Shown: positions 1 through 11,894, counted from the stretch's first letter. The stretch is 64,000 bases of DNA from Atopsyche davidsoni (GCA_022113835.1 JAILWY010000005.1:1506501-1570500); one strand, 5' to 3'. Translations and numbers: made by a program. The notes: generated by a model not told the origin, from the sequence alone.

Positions 1-893
1 AGCCGCCGCATGGGCCCTTCCCAGCTGCGATGGCAGCGCGAGGCGTCCCTTCGTCGCATGAACTTGCGAGTCGGGAAGCGTCTCACACCGGGGAGCCGCC
101 GCATGGGCCCTTCCCAGCTGCGATGGCAGCGCGAGGCGTCCCTTCGTCGCTTGGAGTTGCGAGTCGGGAAGCGCCTCACAACGGGGAGCCGTCACCTGGG
201 CCCCTCCCAGCTGCGATGGCAGCTCGCGACGTCCCGCCGCCGACAGGACTGGCGGAGCGGGACGCGCCCTCCATCGATGCCGCGCCTGCCAGGGAGCCGC
301 CGAGTGCGCCTCCGCTGGCCGCGCTGGCAACTCGCGACGTCCCGCCGCCGACAGGACTGGCGGACCGGGACGCGCCCTCCATCGATGCCGCGCCTGCCAG
401 GGAGCCGCCGAGTGCGCCTCCGCTGGCCGCGCTCGCATCCCGCGACGTCCCGCCGCCGACAGGACTGGCGGAGCGGGACGCGCCCTTCATCGATGCCGCG
501 CCTGCCAGGGAGACGCCGATTGCGCCTCCGCTGGCCGCGCTCGCATCCCGCGACGTCCCGCCGCCGACAGGACTGGCGGAGCGGGACGCGCCCTTCGTCG
601 ATGCCGCGCCTGCCAGGGAGACGCCGAGTGCGCCTCCGCTGGCCGCGCTCGCATCCCGCGACGTCCCGCCGCCGACAGGACTGGCGGATCGGGACGCGCC
701 CTTCGTCGATGCCGCGCCTGCCAGGGAGACGCCGATTGCGCCTCCGTTGGCCGCGCTCGCATCCCGCGACGTCCCGCCGCCGACAAGACTGGCGGATCGG
801 GACGCGCCCTTCATCGATGCTGCGCCTGCCAGGGAGCCGCCGATTGCGCCTCCGCTGGCCGCGCTGGCAGCCCGCGATGTCCCTTCGCCGCTT
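1..893. repeat. GC-rich minisatellite: 93-bp then 108-bp tandem units
   Basis: Tandem units with a 93-bp period start at 1, 94 and 187. From about 200 the array changes to a 108-bp period, with the same phrase (gtcccgccgccgacagg) recurring at 231, 339, 447, 555, 663 and 771. Units differ by a few substitutions. Base composition is strongly GC-rich, while the sequence right after 1744 is strongly AT-rich. Both unit lengths are multiples of three (31 and 36 codons), so any frame open in one unit stays in register. The array runs off the left edge of the window. Confidence 0.95.
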
Positions 894-1743
894 AAACTTG
901 CGGGTCAAGACGCGCCCACCAGGAAGCCGCCGCCCCGGCCGCCCGACGCTACTCGTCGCCGCCCCGGCCGCCCCAGCCGCTCGACGCTACTCGCCGCCGC
1001 CGACAGGACTGGCGGATCGGGACGCGCCCTTCGTCGATGCCGCGCCTGCCAGGGAGACGCCGATTGCGCCTCCGCTGGCCGCGCTCGCATCCCGCGACGT
1101 CCCGCCGCCGACAGGACTGGCGGATCGGGACGCGCCCTTCGTCGATGCCGCGCCTGCCAGGGAGACGCCGATTGCGCCTCCGTTGGCCGCGCTCGCATCC
1201 CGCGACGTCCCGCCGCCGACAAGACTGGCGGATCGGGACGCGCCCTTCATCGATGCTGCGCCTGCCAGGGAGCCGCCGATTGCGCCTCCGCTGGCCGCGC
1301 TGGCAGCCCGCGATGTCCCTTCGCCGCTTAAACTTGCGGGTCAAGACGCGCCCACCAGGAAGCCGCCGCCCCGGCCGCCCGACGCTACTCGTCGCCGCCC
1401 CGGCCGCCCCAGCCGCTCGACGCTACTCGCCGCCGCCCCGATGCCCTCGCCGCCGCCCAGGCCGCCCGACGCCATCGCCGCTCCACCGCCGTCTTCGTCG
1501 CCTCCGTCTACGCCAAGCCCGACGCTCGCCCGCACATCCGCCGACGCCGGAAAAACGGACAGCCGACGTGGATCAGGAGTATGGCAGAGCCCTACTGGGG
1601 GAGTGTACGGGACGTCGGTAAAGCGTTTTGACGCTGGCCTCATGTGCTGTGGATGTGCCCGTTTATGTTCCCACCGGCACGTTGGCAGCATTGTGGCTAA
1701 CTTCATGAACCATATTGTTACTATCTTCATGTGCAATAAATGA
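3..1743 (+). CDS. Possible partial repetitive Pro/Ala-rich protein, frame broken by duplication
   Basis: No recognised protein family. The frame starting at base 3 is open from the left edge. It encodes 31-residue units, then 36-residue units of the type DVPPPTGLADRDAPFVDAAP, rich in Pro, Ala and Asp. This frame stops at 1331. After the 436-bp duplication the same peptide reappears one frame over and continues to a stop at 1741-1743. The last ~60 codons are non-repetitive (CCGCARLCSH and similar), with AATAAA overlapping the stop. The other plus frame is also open over 1-1743 as an Arg-rich peptide, and minus-strand Ser/Gly/Ala-rich frames exist, so GC-driven absence of stops is a serious alternative. 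No start codon or splice site can be fixed. Confidence 0.25.
   Translation, partial: RRMGPSQLRWQREASLRRMNLRVGKRLTPGSRRMGPSQLRWQREASLRRLELRVGKRLTTGSRHLGPSQLRWQLATSRRRQDWRSGTRPPSMPRLPGSRRVRLRWPRWQLATSRRRQDWRTGTRPPSMPRLPGSRRVRLRWPRSHPATSRRRQDWRSGTRPSSMPRLPGRRRLRLRWPRSHPATSRRRQDWRSGTRPSSMPRLPGRRRVRLRWPRSHPATSRRRQDWRIGTRPSSMPRLPGRRRLRLRWPRSHPATSRRRQDWRIGTRPSSMLRLPGSRRLRLRWPRWQPAMSLRRLNLRVKTRPPGSRRPGRPTLLVAAPAAPAARRYSPPPTGLADRDAPFVDAAPARETPIAPPLAALASRDVPPPTGLADRDAPFVDAAPARETPIAPPLAALASRDVPPPTRLADRDAPFIDAAPAREPPIAPPLAALAARDVPSPLKLAGQDAPTRKPPPRPPDATRRRPGRPSRSTLLAAAPMPSPPPRPPDAIAAPPPSSSPPSTPSPTLARTSADAGKTDSRRGSGVWQSPTGGVYGTSVKRFDAGLMCCGCARLCSHRHVGSIVANFMNHIVTIFMCNK
1006..1440. repeat. Second copy of the minisatellite end (436-bp duplication)
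   Basis: The block 663-1001 recurs at 1099-1437, offset by 436 bp, and I saw no mismatch when comparing it by eye. The less exact match extends back to about 1006. The duplicated block contains two 108-bp units plus a proline/arginine-coding tail (894-1001). The offset is one more than a multiple of three, so the second copy is read in a different frame. It could be a very recent duplication or an assembly artefact. Confidence 0.9.
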
Positions 1744-4190
1744 CAGTTGAGATACGAATACAAAACGTTGGCGGTTTAAGTTAACCTCTCCCTTCCCGGC
1801 ATACATCCAAATCCCCATCAATTACAGTCTTTGTGCCAGAAAAGTCTGGTACAACAATCAATAGATTGATTTTGACCTTCTTCAAAAACTAATACCGATT
1901 GATCATAAAATTGGTGTGTTCGTCGAATATTGTAGTAATTCTGCAATAGATCGATTGATACCTGGATTATATAAATATATATATATTATTGAAATACGTG
2001 GACTTATTTAAACTAGAACTGGGATACTCTTGTTAAAAAAAAATATTTACATGACTACAACGTCAATGAAAAATAATAAAACTGTCGTATTAATAAAAGG
2101 TAACATTTCGTAGACTCGTATCGTATATTATTTAATATTAAGTCGGTATAATAACACTAAAGTGTGTCCAGGTATAATGATTTCTAGTCACGCGTCTGCT
2201 CGTCCATGCTTTGCATGTCTCCTTTGTGAGAAGCCGATAGACAGCGTCTACCGCGATTAGGTTGGTACCCTGCTGTGTCCGGTACAGATGTCTCTACTGG
2301 TAATGGATTGACTCGGAGAGATACGATTATAACTAAATGAGTTAATTATAATCAAATCAGCAACAACGTGACAAATATATCTTCAATGATTTTTTAATAA
2401 GCGATATCTAAAGACAAATATAAATATCCAAATGGCTAGGAGTTTACAACATGTTAAATTTCATGTCTGTCTTTTCTTGTGTGCTCAATTAAAAAATATC
2501 TTATTTAGTCATTTAACTTTTCATATTTTTTTATAAAAAATATAATATGGGATATTTTTATGCTTAAAACCTTTTAAAGTTTTTTGGATTGAATAAAATA
2601 TGTTTTTTAGAAACATTTCACCTTGACGACTTTGAATAAGTTAACTGTTTTTCATTGTTTTTGGTTCAAAGAAAGCGTTACATTCAATGCATTTATATAC
2701 ATTAAGAAATTTCTTTTAATCAATTAGTCATTAAACTTTGGTGATTAGTTTAGCTATTGAAAGGTAAGCCAACTTATAAAAAATATATATACAAACGCTA
2801 ATGGCATTTGAATCGCAACGGAAGATACAAAGAAAATATCTAATGCCTCATTTTGTATACAATATTTCATGTTTTCACATCCCACTTTATTAATTTCTTG
2901 TCTTTACTCACTCAATATAATTGCATATTTCACGTATTGAAAAATACTGTGAATAAGATAATCATTTTTGTTGAAAGCCCATTAAACGTACGGAAGATTC
3001 AAAAGCGATAACGAATGTCTTATGTCCCGTCAGATACCTCACGATACAAAGTATTTTAATATTTTTATTTTTTAAATTTGATCATACTGAAAAAAATAAC
3101 AGATCATAAAAAAGATACCAATTTATATTACTTCAAAATTGAAACGTTTACCACTCTGTTGACAGTCAATCGATCATGCGGGAGATACGAAGGCAATAAC
3201 GAATGCCTCATGTCGCATCAGATACCTCGCGCCATTAAGTTTCAGCATCAACGCATTACCATAGAGTAGCAATAAAAAAGGACTTTGTTTTCCCTTAAGG
3301 GCACATTTACTCGGACAGGGTACTCGGAGATCACAGCGACCGCGCACTCGTAAAATATGAAAGCCATTTATTAGACAAGCCGCTATCTACCACGCCATGC
3401 CAAAATAATTTACTAAAAATAAAAACCGAAAAGTAAAGCTATAATGTTCAAGTAATCGATTCACACATTTTGAAGAGTTTTTTTCGTCAACATTAACTTT
3501 TGCTATGTGATATCGGCGCTGTGGCTAAATTTGAATCAAAGTCATCTAGTATCAAAAAAAAAATCAATAGATCAAACATCTTAATACATCTTACTCATAC
3601 AGGTTAATCGTGTATATAATATATTTCAAAAAAATCAATTCACACATGCAACAATGATAAAGCTGTACGAATTGTGTTATCATCAATATTGCTTATATTT
3701 ATAAAGCCTCTTTTTCTGGTAAAGAATTATTCTTATTCATAATAGTTGCAAATTAAAACTTATACCTCTAGTCTGACAGGGTACTCGCGGGAGAATCCCG
3801 CCCTTGCGGACTCCGTAACAAGCCAAGAACCGTTAGTTTTTCAATCGCCCTGTCGGTGGCACTCTGAGGAGTCGGTTTCGGTTCGTGCCGGCTCTCCTCG
3901 AACCGAATTGGAAACGGTTTCTCACTTGAATTTTAATACTGAAATCTCTTCACTTAACTTTATCTGCAAACTTGCGAAAATCTTCGGTATAATGTTTTCC
4001 GAACATGCCGGAAAGGAAATTTATTAAGGTTATTTATGCACGGGTGATTTTTTCATCTTCCCTACGCATTATTACATAACCTCGCTTAACCTTCTAAAGC
4101 TGTTGGTAACTACGTTTCATACATTTTTATACACTTACCGAGACCTACATTTATCAACAAATAAATATATTAAGCAAGCGAATTTTCAAT
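1744..4190. other. AT-rich noncoding stretch with small GC islands
   Basis: No coding region recognised. It contains a mixed-composition stretch near 2190-2310, three copies of a ~50-bp motif (listed separately) and a GC-rich patch at 3770-3920. An open frame at 3746-4027 over that patch resembles nothing I know and its second half is AT-rich, so it is not called as a gene. Confidence 0.6.
2817..3230. repeat. Three dispersed copies of a ~50-bp motif
   Basis: Related stretches occur at 2817-2855, 2990-3043 and 3179-3230. They share the core GAAGATAC..ATAACGAATGCCT..ATGT followed by CAGATACCTC in the last two. Spacing is about 175-190 bp. The sequence between copies is unrelated, so this is a dispersed motif rather than a simple satellite. 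Copy 3 has a short inverted repeat AGGCA/TGCCT. Function unknown. Confidence 0.6.
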
Positions 4191-4191
4191 A

Positions 4192-4534
4192 CAGCAAAAC
4201 CCCGCTTTACGCGAATTTCCTATTTTAAGAATTTGTATGAGCATAATGTAGTCATTGACTTCTCTTAACAATTAAAAACAGCGTTGGGTGTTATGAACGT
4301 ATTTTACAAGAACGTAAAATAAACGCTATCCAAAATACATTTTTCAGTAAAAATAACACATAATAATGCATACAGTGTTCTTAGAATTAAAGTAATTGAT
4401 TCAAATGATTCGAATTTTTTTGTATTAAGTTTTAACTATGTATGTATGCTTAATCGTAAACCCCGATAAACGCGAATTTCACTTAACGCATTTTTTTCCG
4501 GAACGTATCCCTCGCGTAAAGCGAGGTATTAGTG
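4192..4534. mobile_element. pogo/Tigger-like MITE with TA target duplication
   Basis: The left end reads CAGCAAAACCCCGCTTTACG and the inverted right end reads CACTAATACCTCGCTTTACG. Both are flanked by TA (4190-4191 and 4535-4536). CAGT/CAGC-AAAACCTCG-type ends with a TA target are typical of pogo/Tigger elements of the Tc1/mariner superfamily. The left terminal motif is repeated internally near 4458. At 343 bp it has no transposase, so it is non-autonomous. Confidence 0.75.
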
Positions 4535-4536
4535 TA

Positions 4537-5237
4537 ATTTAAAAATCTATCACTTTCGTGTGATTTAAAATAATAAACGTTTTTACATTAAATTAATACT
4601 TCTAATACTGAAGTAAAACAACCGATGAATAGTTTGTATTGTTTTCTTCACTATTTTCAATATGTCCAACGTTTCGAATCATATTCTGGAGTGATCTCTG
4701 TGTATGAAAATTTAGAAATTCAGAGGTACGTAATAACCGAAGATGCTTTCAACAGTTCGCGAACATTTTATTTTAAAATATTTGATTTTGAATTTAAGAT
4801 ATTCAATGTCACAGGATCACCTGTCGATTTGCAGCATCTCGATGTGTTCGAGAGCATCTCTGCATCTCCGAGGGTCGAGCTCTCGCCGGCCGGGCCCCGA
4901 GTCGGTAAGTAGGCACCTTAACCAGCGAGCCGCCGTGCAGCAGTGTGTGATTAGACCCCGATCATGCATGCATTACCGCGCCCGGTCTGTTTAGAGAAAT
5001 GAGATACTTGCAGCCCATCATCTCGTACGTGCTTTATACATTACCTGTGTTTTTATCTACCTGCAAGAATGGGCTAAATACATGCAGGTATTCCCAAGAA
5101 ATAAGGTTGTGATGTATTTTGTAATAGATATGAAATAATCTCATGTTAATATAAAAACAAAGGTTTTTTTTTGTAATATTGCATTTTGAGCGCTTATAGT
5201 ATCATGCTCATGATAAAAATTAACCAACACCCTAACC
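4537..5237. other. Noncoding stretch with GC island
   Basis: 4830-4995 is GC-rich and CpG-rich within AT-rich sequence and includes a donor-like GGTAAGTAGG at about 4903. The open frame ending at 4912 runs through it but resembles no known protein. It could be a conserved noncoding element or a transcribed leader; the sequence does not decide. Confidence 0.4.
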
Positions 5238-5656
5238 CAGTGCTTCTCAAAGTGGTCCCGACGGACCCCATGGGGTCCCTGAGATCATTCAGGGGGTTCT
5301 TAGAAAATTAAAATCATTTGGAGGTCCCTGAACAACGTCAGGGTGTCCGCGCAAGGTTTAATATAAAATTAAAAAAATTGTGTCACATTTTTATTAATAT
5401 TAAAGTTAAAATAAATAACAATGAATATAAAATATAAATATAGACAGGTGCATAAAATACAAGTAATAACAGGCATCGCGGTGAGTCAGGTAGGTTTATA
5501 CAGGAACGCAATAGAGTCGATACTTGCACCAACTAGTCTATAATATGAATTTATGTAGTTTTTCACACATGGTCCGTAGGAAATTTTGACTGTGAAAGGG
5601 GGTCCATGGGCAAGTTTTGACTAGAAAAGGGGTCCATGGGCAAGTTTTGACTATGA
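5238..5656 (+). mobile_element. hAT MITE, truncated at the 3' end
   Basis: It starts CAGTGCTTCTCAAAGTGGTC and follows the complete copy at 47522-47928 through its AT-rich core and into the subterminal repeats (ggtccatgggcaagttttga, repeated at about 5611 and 5631). After about 5656 the similarity ends and no right terminal inverted repeat is present, so no target duplication can be checked. Some stretches are identical to the other copy, including about 20 bp around the phrase ggcatcgcggtgagtcaggt. Confidence 0.85.
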
Positions 5657-8600
5657 CTATGAAATATTTTATTTCGGCCGAAGATATTTTGTTCTCTTCT
5701 CATCTCAATGAACGCCAAAACCTACACACATTAAACGAACAGCTAGTCAGGCTCTAATATATATAAAACGTATCAAACATAAAGCAATCGATCTCAGTAA
5801 TTAAATCAGGTATTGCAAACACTCATTGTTCTAATCATATCAGAAGTCCTTGTCGAATATTTGTAGTCAGCCGCAGGCGTGGGTGCAAATTAATTACGAC
5901 CTAATTCCAGTTTCCCGAAACGCCCGCCTAATTATTAGTATGTGCGTTGGTACATTTCAATTACAAAGTGATCCCTGGAGGAGACAAACGGAAGTTCTGA
6001 CAAAGAGCTGATGCTGGGAGACCCTCTGAGGAAGTCAGGGGGTGCCGTCTGTCATTATTTAGACATTAACACTTTGGGGACGCAAACTTATTTCAAATCT
6101 AACTTTGTATTTGACCCTATTTTAAGTAATACCGATTATATGTGGCTAGTTTCGAAAAAAAGTTTAAAATTTCCGCATAATTATTTTTTTCATATAAATG
6201 AAAAAAAAGTAAAGTTGAAAATAAGCTGAGTTTGTTTTACATTAAATATATACATAAAGTTCAGAACATTGGTATTTCTTAGACATTTTGGTGTATTTTT
6301 TAAAGCAGATAATTTTATCATGCATAGAGAATGTCGATAGTTAAATTAATCATATGAAAGTTTTTCAAGATAACGAAAATAGTTATATTCTACCAACAAT
6401 TACATACATTTATAAAATGTTACGATTGCTTTCATTTAAAGAAGTCGATTCCAAGAAATGTGTAAATTTTTCCAACTATCGTTTTTTTTTTTTTAAGAAA
6501 CATTATATATGCTTATATAATAGTTTAATGTTTTCAAGGAAAACCTACCAATCATTTTTAAAAGATCACGTCATCGTTTTAAACAATGAAGTTATAGTTT
6601 CGTAAATTTTATTTATCTTAAAATTAAATAAAAATGATTTTCAAAGGAAAAAATATTCGATATTTATATATACTACTGATTTATTTCATATATATACTAG
6701 TTAAATTATTTTTAAAAAATTAATATAATTATCATGTATTTTTGTATCGTTCTGCTAGGAGACATGAATTATATGTGTTTACTTTTAAAATATAGGTCAA
6801 ATATACTAAAAAAAGTGTTATTCACATGTCATATTTTTTTAGAGAACAGTCATGTGTTGCTTTACGAGTATTATTTTTTTCTAAAGTCATCTAAGTTGGC
6901 ATGTAAACGTGATAGTTTTTTTTTAATCTTTAATTAATACAAGTCTCTTAAATGAAATTACACCTAATAAAACCTCAAATAAGAAAATAGTCCGGAATAT
7001 CTGCTTTCTAATATCGAGTAAATTGTAAGTGCCAAAACTATTTAAACAAGTTAATAAAGTTAACCATTAAAGTGAATGAACCATAATTTTTAAATTGAAT
7101 TTATTTACTTTTATTCAATGTTTCTTGATTATTTGGTGTATGTCGACTGCCTTTGCGATCTAACGAAATAAAAAAAGAATTTCAATCTTGAGAACGGCTA
7201 AGTGATCGACATTTGGACAGTCCAAATAAACAAAGCTCAGTTTAGAAAAACACAGTAAATTAAATTCAAAATTAAAGTATATGTCATTGCCAGCAGAATG
7301 TCTTATAAGTTTTAGCCAAACCTTTGGAATTGATTTTTTTTTTCTATAAAAATAATTGCAGGTTTTGCCACTCGTTATTAAACAGTTGTTTTCATGGGTG
7401 TAAAGTCGCATCCGATGCGTAAGTTCCAACATTGTGCCTCCGGTACCGATGCCATCATTCAGATTTAAAGTATGTATAAATATGGTTCTTTAGTGGAGCT
7501 AAAACACGGCCACATATCCAATAAACCAATGAGCAAATATAGGGTATTTATGAATATGATTTTAGTAACGTAATAATATTTTAATATTGTATTTATATAT
7601 TTATTATGGTTATAATATTTGTGGCGGTTCTCAGCGTGTTAGAAGGGCTCCCAAGTAATACAACAAGATAACTTCTCAAAGGGAGGGACCTTCGAATACC
7701 AACAAAATTTCGCTACAATATCATTATATATCCATCAACTCCAATCACCCTGTAGTTGATGTAAGGCGATCACATTATGCCGGAACATCCTGTGGCGATT
7801 AGGGGACCGTAACAATGCAGCAAATTTGAGAATTATTTATAATTTGGGTGTATATTTTAGTTTCCAGTTTATGAAACTAATTTAGTTAGTTTGCTTTTAT
7901 ATAAAAAAAAACTATTTTAGTACGAAATCAAGAGTTGAATAACTATTATTTTGGTTTAATTTCAGAGTTATGTTGATATTATTACAAAATTAAATATTTT
8001 AGTATCACTTTAATATTTGGATATTTTGGGAAAATCAAATATTCTATAAAAATATTGGAATGTAAAAGTTAATATTAACTTTTATCGTTTATAAATGTCA
8101 TGCTTACAGGCGAATGAAATGACGAGAAACTAAAAAAAAAAAAACAAGTAGGATTCGTATGCACATCCTTCCAAATGAGTCTATTCTCGTCGTTTTGTAT
8201 GGGAACAAAATACATAAAAATATGTTGTAAATAATCTAAAAATATTATGGAAAAATGTAGACTAAATAAATATCTCATAAAAAATTAAAAACTTTGTTTT
8301 TGGGTATTAAATTGAAAGGTTTCTACATTTCAATCCCTGTACATTGGTATCTTTGAGGATATTTTATAAACTCCAAAGATTTAAAAAAATAATTAAATTG
8401 GTACCAGTACTGAAATCAACATGTCGGAAACATCAAATTAAAACCCTCGAGAACAATGTAAATCTAAAAAACAACGACTGCCAAAACCCACGAAGACATC
8501 TTACAGTAATCATTGGTACAAAGCATTTTAAAATTATTCTCACATTTTTATTCGTAAGTGTCATCTTAATTCATGAAATTAAAACGTGCACATCTGGATT

Positions 8601-9620
8601 AGAAACAAATCCTTATAAATAGATATTCGTATTTCTCCAGACAATCTGACAGATGAATAATACCCGAGTGACTCGCGAGAGCTCCCCGCCCACAGACGGC
8701 GAACATCTGATGTTACAAATACTATCTGGATCGGCTAGAAGGCACAGCAACTGTACAACGTACCCACACCTCCGATGGAAATAACTCAGAGAACGTAGGC
8801 AATATACAGTGCTTGCCCTACAATAAAATAAAGCACTGTCGACATTGAATTGACAATTTAAGTACAGTACATATTGAAATCATCGGTGCGTTAAATGAAA
8901 AACGGTATATTTATATATCGGGCTAAGTGAGTAAAATGAGAGTGTTGCGTATTGTGATGTTGAAACATAGAATAAAATTAAAGAAGTCATTCTTGTAAGC
9001 ACTGTCGATACAAAAAAATAAATTACTAGCACTATTACAAATACCATATTTTATCATAGTACTTGGGTTTTTGTTTTTTTTCAGCAATGCGTCTGAAAGC
9101 GACACCTGCAATGAATAGTGATTTGTTTAACGATCAAAAATCTCGTATGCTCCTATTGTTAGCTTAAAATACAACAAAGAAATCTACGTATGTATGCTAT
9201 CGGTTTTCTATTTCGTATGCAAACTGTGTACTATTTTATTGGCAGCGTTGTGCAGGTATGTATTTTAAATATTTATCCAGGAAGACTTATTGTAATTTAC
9301 TCCGGAGCCACCCAGGACGAAAATAGTGAGTGACCAAACACTTTTAGTTAACAATTGCATGTTAAAAAGTATTGTATGTTAAAAAAATGTAAAAAAACAT
9401 TTATTTTGTTAAGGATATAGTATATTTGTAAATATAGGAAATATCCATTAAATAAATGTTTACTATACATCGTAACTTATTATTGTGAAGAGCAAAGCTA
9501 ACAGATTTATCTATTTTCCAATTTCGATTTCATTTTGCTACCCCCAGGCAAACAACCGAAGAGTTCTGAAACATCTGCATTTGCTATACACTGGCACGTC
9601 CTGCCTCCCTAATCCCATAA
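5657..9620. other. AT-rich noncoding stretch
   Basis: A notable island at 5880-6060 has homeodomain-type sites (TTAATTA at about 5890, TAATTATTA at about 5930) in an otherwise GC-balanced patch, an enhancer-like makeup. 8670-8800 is another GC island. CAGTGCTT/AAGCACTG form an 8-bp inverted repeat around 8809-8840. Short open frames between 6011 and 9111 are low-complexity AT-driven and look like chance. Confidence 0.5.
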
Positions 9621-9779
9621 TTGTGCCTAAAGTGCAACCTGCAGGATTTATTTATTCGTGAATATAATCGGTCGGATCGTGATGCATCCCCCGTGGAGGC
9701 TTTGGAACTACCCTCACCCCCAGTATTGGAGGACATAGCCGATAAACAAGAGAGAAGTAGCCATCTCATTGTTATCTGA
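9621..9779 (+). CDS. Possible exon or transposon coding remnant
   Basis: A stop-to-stop frame of 52 codons has protein-like composition in a locally GC-balanced island. It starts with CLKC and continues DLFIREYNRSDRD, ALELPSPPVLEDIADKQERS. No start codon; CAG occurs at about 9651 just before GAT TTA. Another plus frame across the same start also looks protein-like, so the call is weak. Family not recognised. Confidence 0.15.
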   Translation: MCLKCNLQDLFIREYNRSDRDASPVEALELPSPPVLEDIADKQERSSHLIVI

Positions 9780-11562
9780 TCTGGTCAACCCTCTATAGAT
9801 ATTATCTACCCCCTGTATGATGCGAACTGCACGACCGTCAGTTGAGTGAGAATGGGCTATAGTTACTTGAATATTTTTTTAAAACAATAATTTCATAACA
9901 ATATACTCAAATTTTAAATTTTTATGTAGCACTAAATATAAAAAAAATTGTGAAGGTATTTTTTAAATATTATAAGCGTTTTAATTTTTGTTTTATATTG
10001 AGATTTCTACTCATAAAAAAATACTGTATATTAATATTGCAACCACGTTACACTTAATCATTAAATCACATTCGTGAATTAACCTTGAAAAAGTGTGGAT
10101 GTTACGTGCGTGATGCAAATATTAATGTTGCATTTGGCCAAATTTCAAATTACATTTTCATAGGTAGAAACAAAATATGATTAAATTTTACAGTATTACA
10201 ATTCAATTCATTTTAGAAAATAACTCTTTTCATACTTGCGAGTCTCGTAAAAATATTATGAATAAATTTATTTAAAAATATAATTATAAAATAATTTGAA
10301 TTTCAAGCGTCGATTCGGTAAATTAAATATACGTTTCAGCTTAATTTCTTTCCCCCGCAGTCGAAATAATTAAAATCTCCCCCGCGTCTAACCGACTCGC
10401 ATTTCAAAGGGTTTCCTGAACAGATGGTCCCAGCCTCGTCTAGGGTCGAACACACGCCTAGGCGAGGTACCCAGAACTTCGGGCTTCATTTCGCCGATTT
10501 TGCCCACATCTCCAATCAGGTCTAACCAGATCCTATCTCCGAGCTCCGAGCCGGCGCGCCAGATCTGACTACCTGAACCGCCACAAAGAAACCGCCTTCG
10601 GAGCCGTGTGATGTGGACGCGAACCGGTTCGTATCTATCGCTGCGGCCAGATAATCTGGACTAATCGGCTAAGTGTGGTGATAAGAATTACTTCTCGAAA
10701 ATTGACGCGAGATGACTGCGTTTGATATGTCTTCAAACTTGATGTATATTCTGCTGCCGGTGGTCGGGTGGTTCGGGAATGTGACTGTCGATTTTTAAAT
10801 ACCCACATTTGTGTCTCAGATACATCACTCCGATAAACTCACAGGAATGCTCACACAAATATATCGCTCGTCATATTGAAATAAACATCATGTACCGTAA
10901 TTACGTCATAATTGATTTGAACTCATTCTCTTTTTTAGTGTTATTTGAATATGCCGCCAGTGATATCATTTCTATAGTGATATATTTTGTAGAATCTAGA
11001 TTGGAGGGGTATGAAAAAAAAAATGTTAAAAATGCAAAATATACATAAAAAATAAATAAAAAATTAAAATAATACATTAACATACAAAAACCACTTTTTT
11101 TCATCTGTAAACGTTAACCTGTAAAAATAATAAACACAAAATTTCGTGCACTTTCAATTGCAATTTCATTTAAACAAGTAGTTTTGGGATACGAAACCTT
11201 TCAATTATACAAAACAAAAACTTAAAACTAAAATAATGCACAAATAATAAATAAAAAATAATACTCACCCATAAAATCAACAAAAATGCGCTTTTTCAAA
11301 CAAACGGTAAACTGAAGATGACAAGCTGTTAAAATTGATGAGCATGATGTACTTTTTCATAGCAGCCATTGTGTGTAATGAATGTATGGTGGTATATGCT
11401 TGAAGTGTGTTTATCTTTACAATCGAGCATTATAACCAAAGTGCTTTTTAACTGTGGGGCCAGTCGCGATGCACAAATTCAAAAGCCGATCGCCGCAGCT
11501 CCTGAGCGCCCATTGAGGTCCTGACGCCATCGAGCCTGTGACATTTTGATTGTTTCCTGTGC
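9780..11562. other. Noncoding stretch with a large GC island
   Basis: 10360-10690 is the strongest GC island left of the Toll gene. It begins with a pyrimidine tract and acceptor-like TTTCCCCCGCAG (about 10350-10361), but every frame after it stops within about 20 codons, so I do not call an exon. 11450-11560 is a second island. The rest is AT-rich with no recognisable gene. Confidence 0.45.
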
Positions 11563-11894
11563 TAGTGATGGGCACAATCGGCTCATGTTAATTCAAAAAA
11601 TTCGTAAAAAAATAATCGACCGAAAAAAAAATATCGATAATATTCGATAGTGACCAACATAAATTGTGAAATGCAAATGTATTTATTTTTTTGTGAATGA
11701 CGCCATTTTTACAGTTTATTTAATCGAATGCTTTAAATTTAAAGACTTGAGTTTCTCCTGAACGGCAAAAGTCGAGTTGCCATAAAAATATCTCACAGAC
11801 ATGAGGAATTTATTCTGATGTTTTTGTTGAAAAAAATCATTCGAATTACTGGTTATTCTAAGGCTGTGCATTTATTCGACGGTGCCCATCATTA
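11563..11894. mobile_element. Probable MITE with TAGTGATGGGCAC ends
   Basis: The left end is TAGTGATGGGCAC (11563-11575). The right end is its near inverse, GTGCCCATCATTA (11882-11894). The 332-bp interior is AT-rich with ATCGA-type motifs and no coding. TAGTGATGGGCA-type ends are common in hAT elements, but the flanking 8-mers do not match, so either the copy is old or the family assignment is wrong. Confidence 0.55.

Noticed and set aside
176..1344. Minus-strand Ser/Gly/Ala-rich frames across the minisatellite
   Set aside because: They end in the 93-bp units or at the duplication and lack a consistent start or stop, so they are less coherent than the plus frames, though not excluded.
10350..10440. 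Splice-acceptor-like pyrimidine tract and CAG at 10361
   Set aside because: All three frames stop within about 20 codons and no partner donor or homologous peptide is visible.
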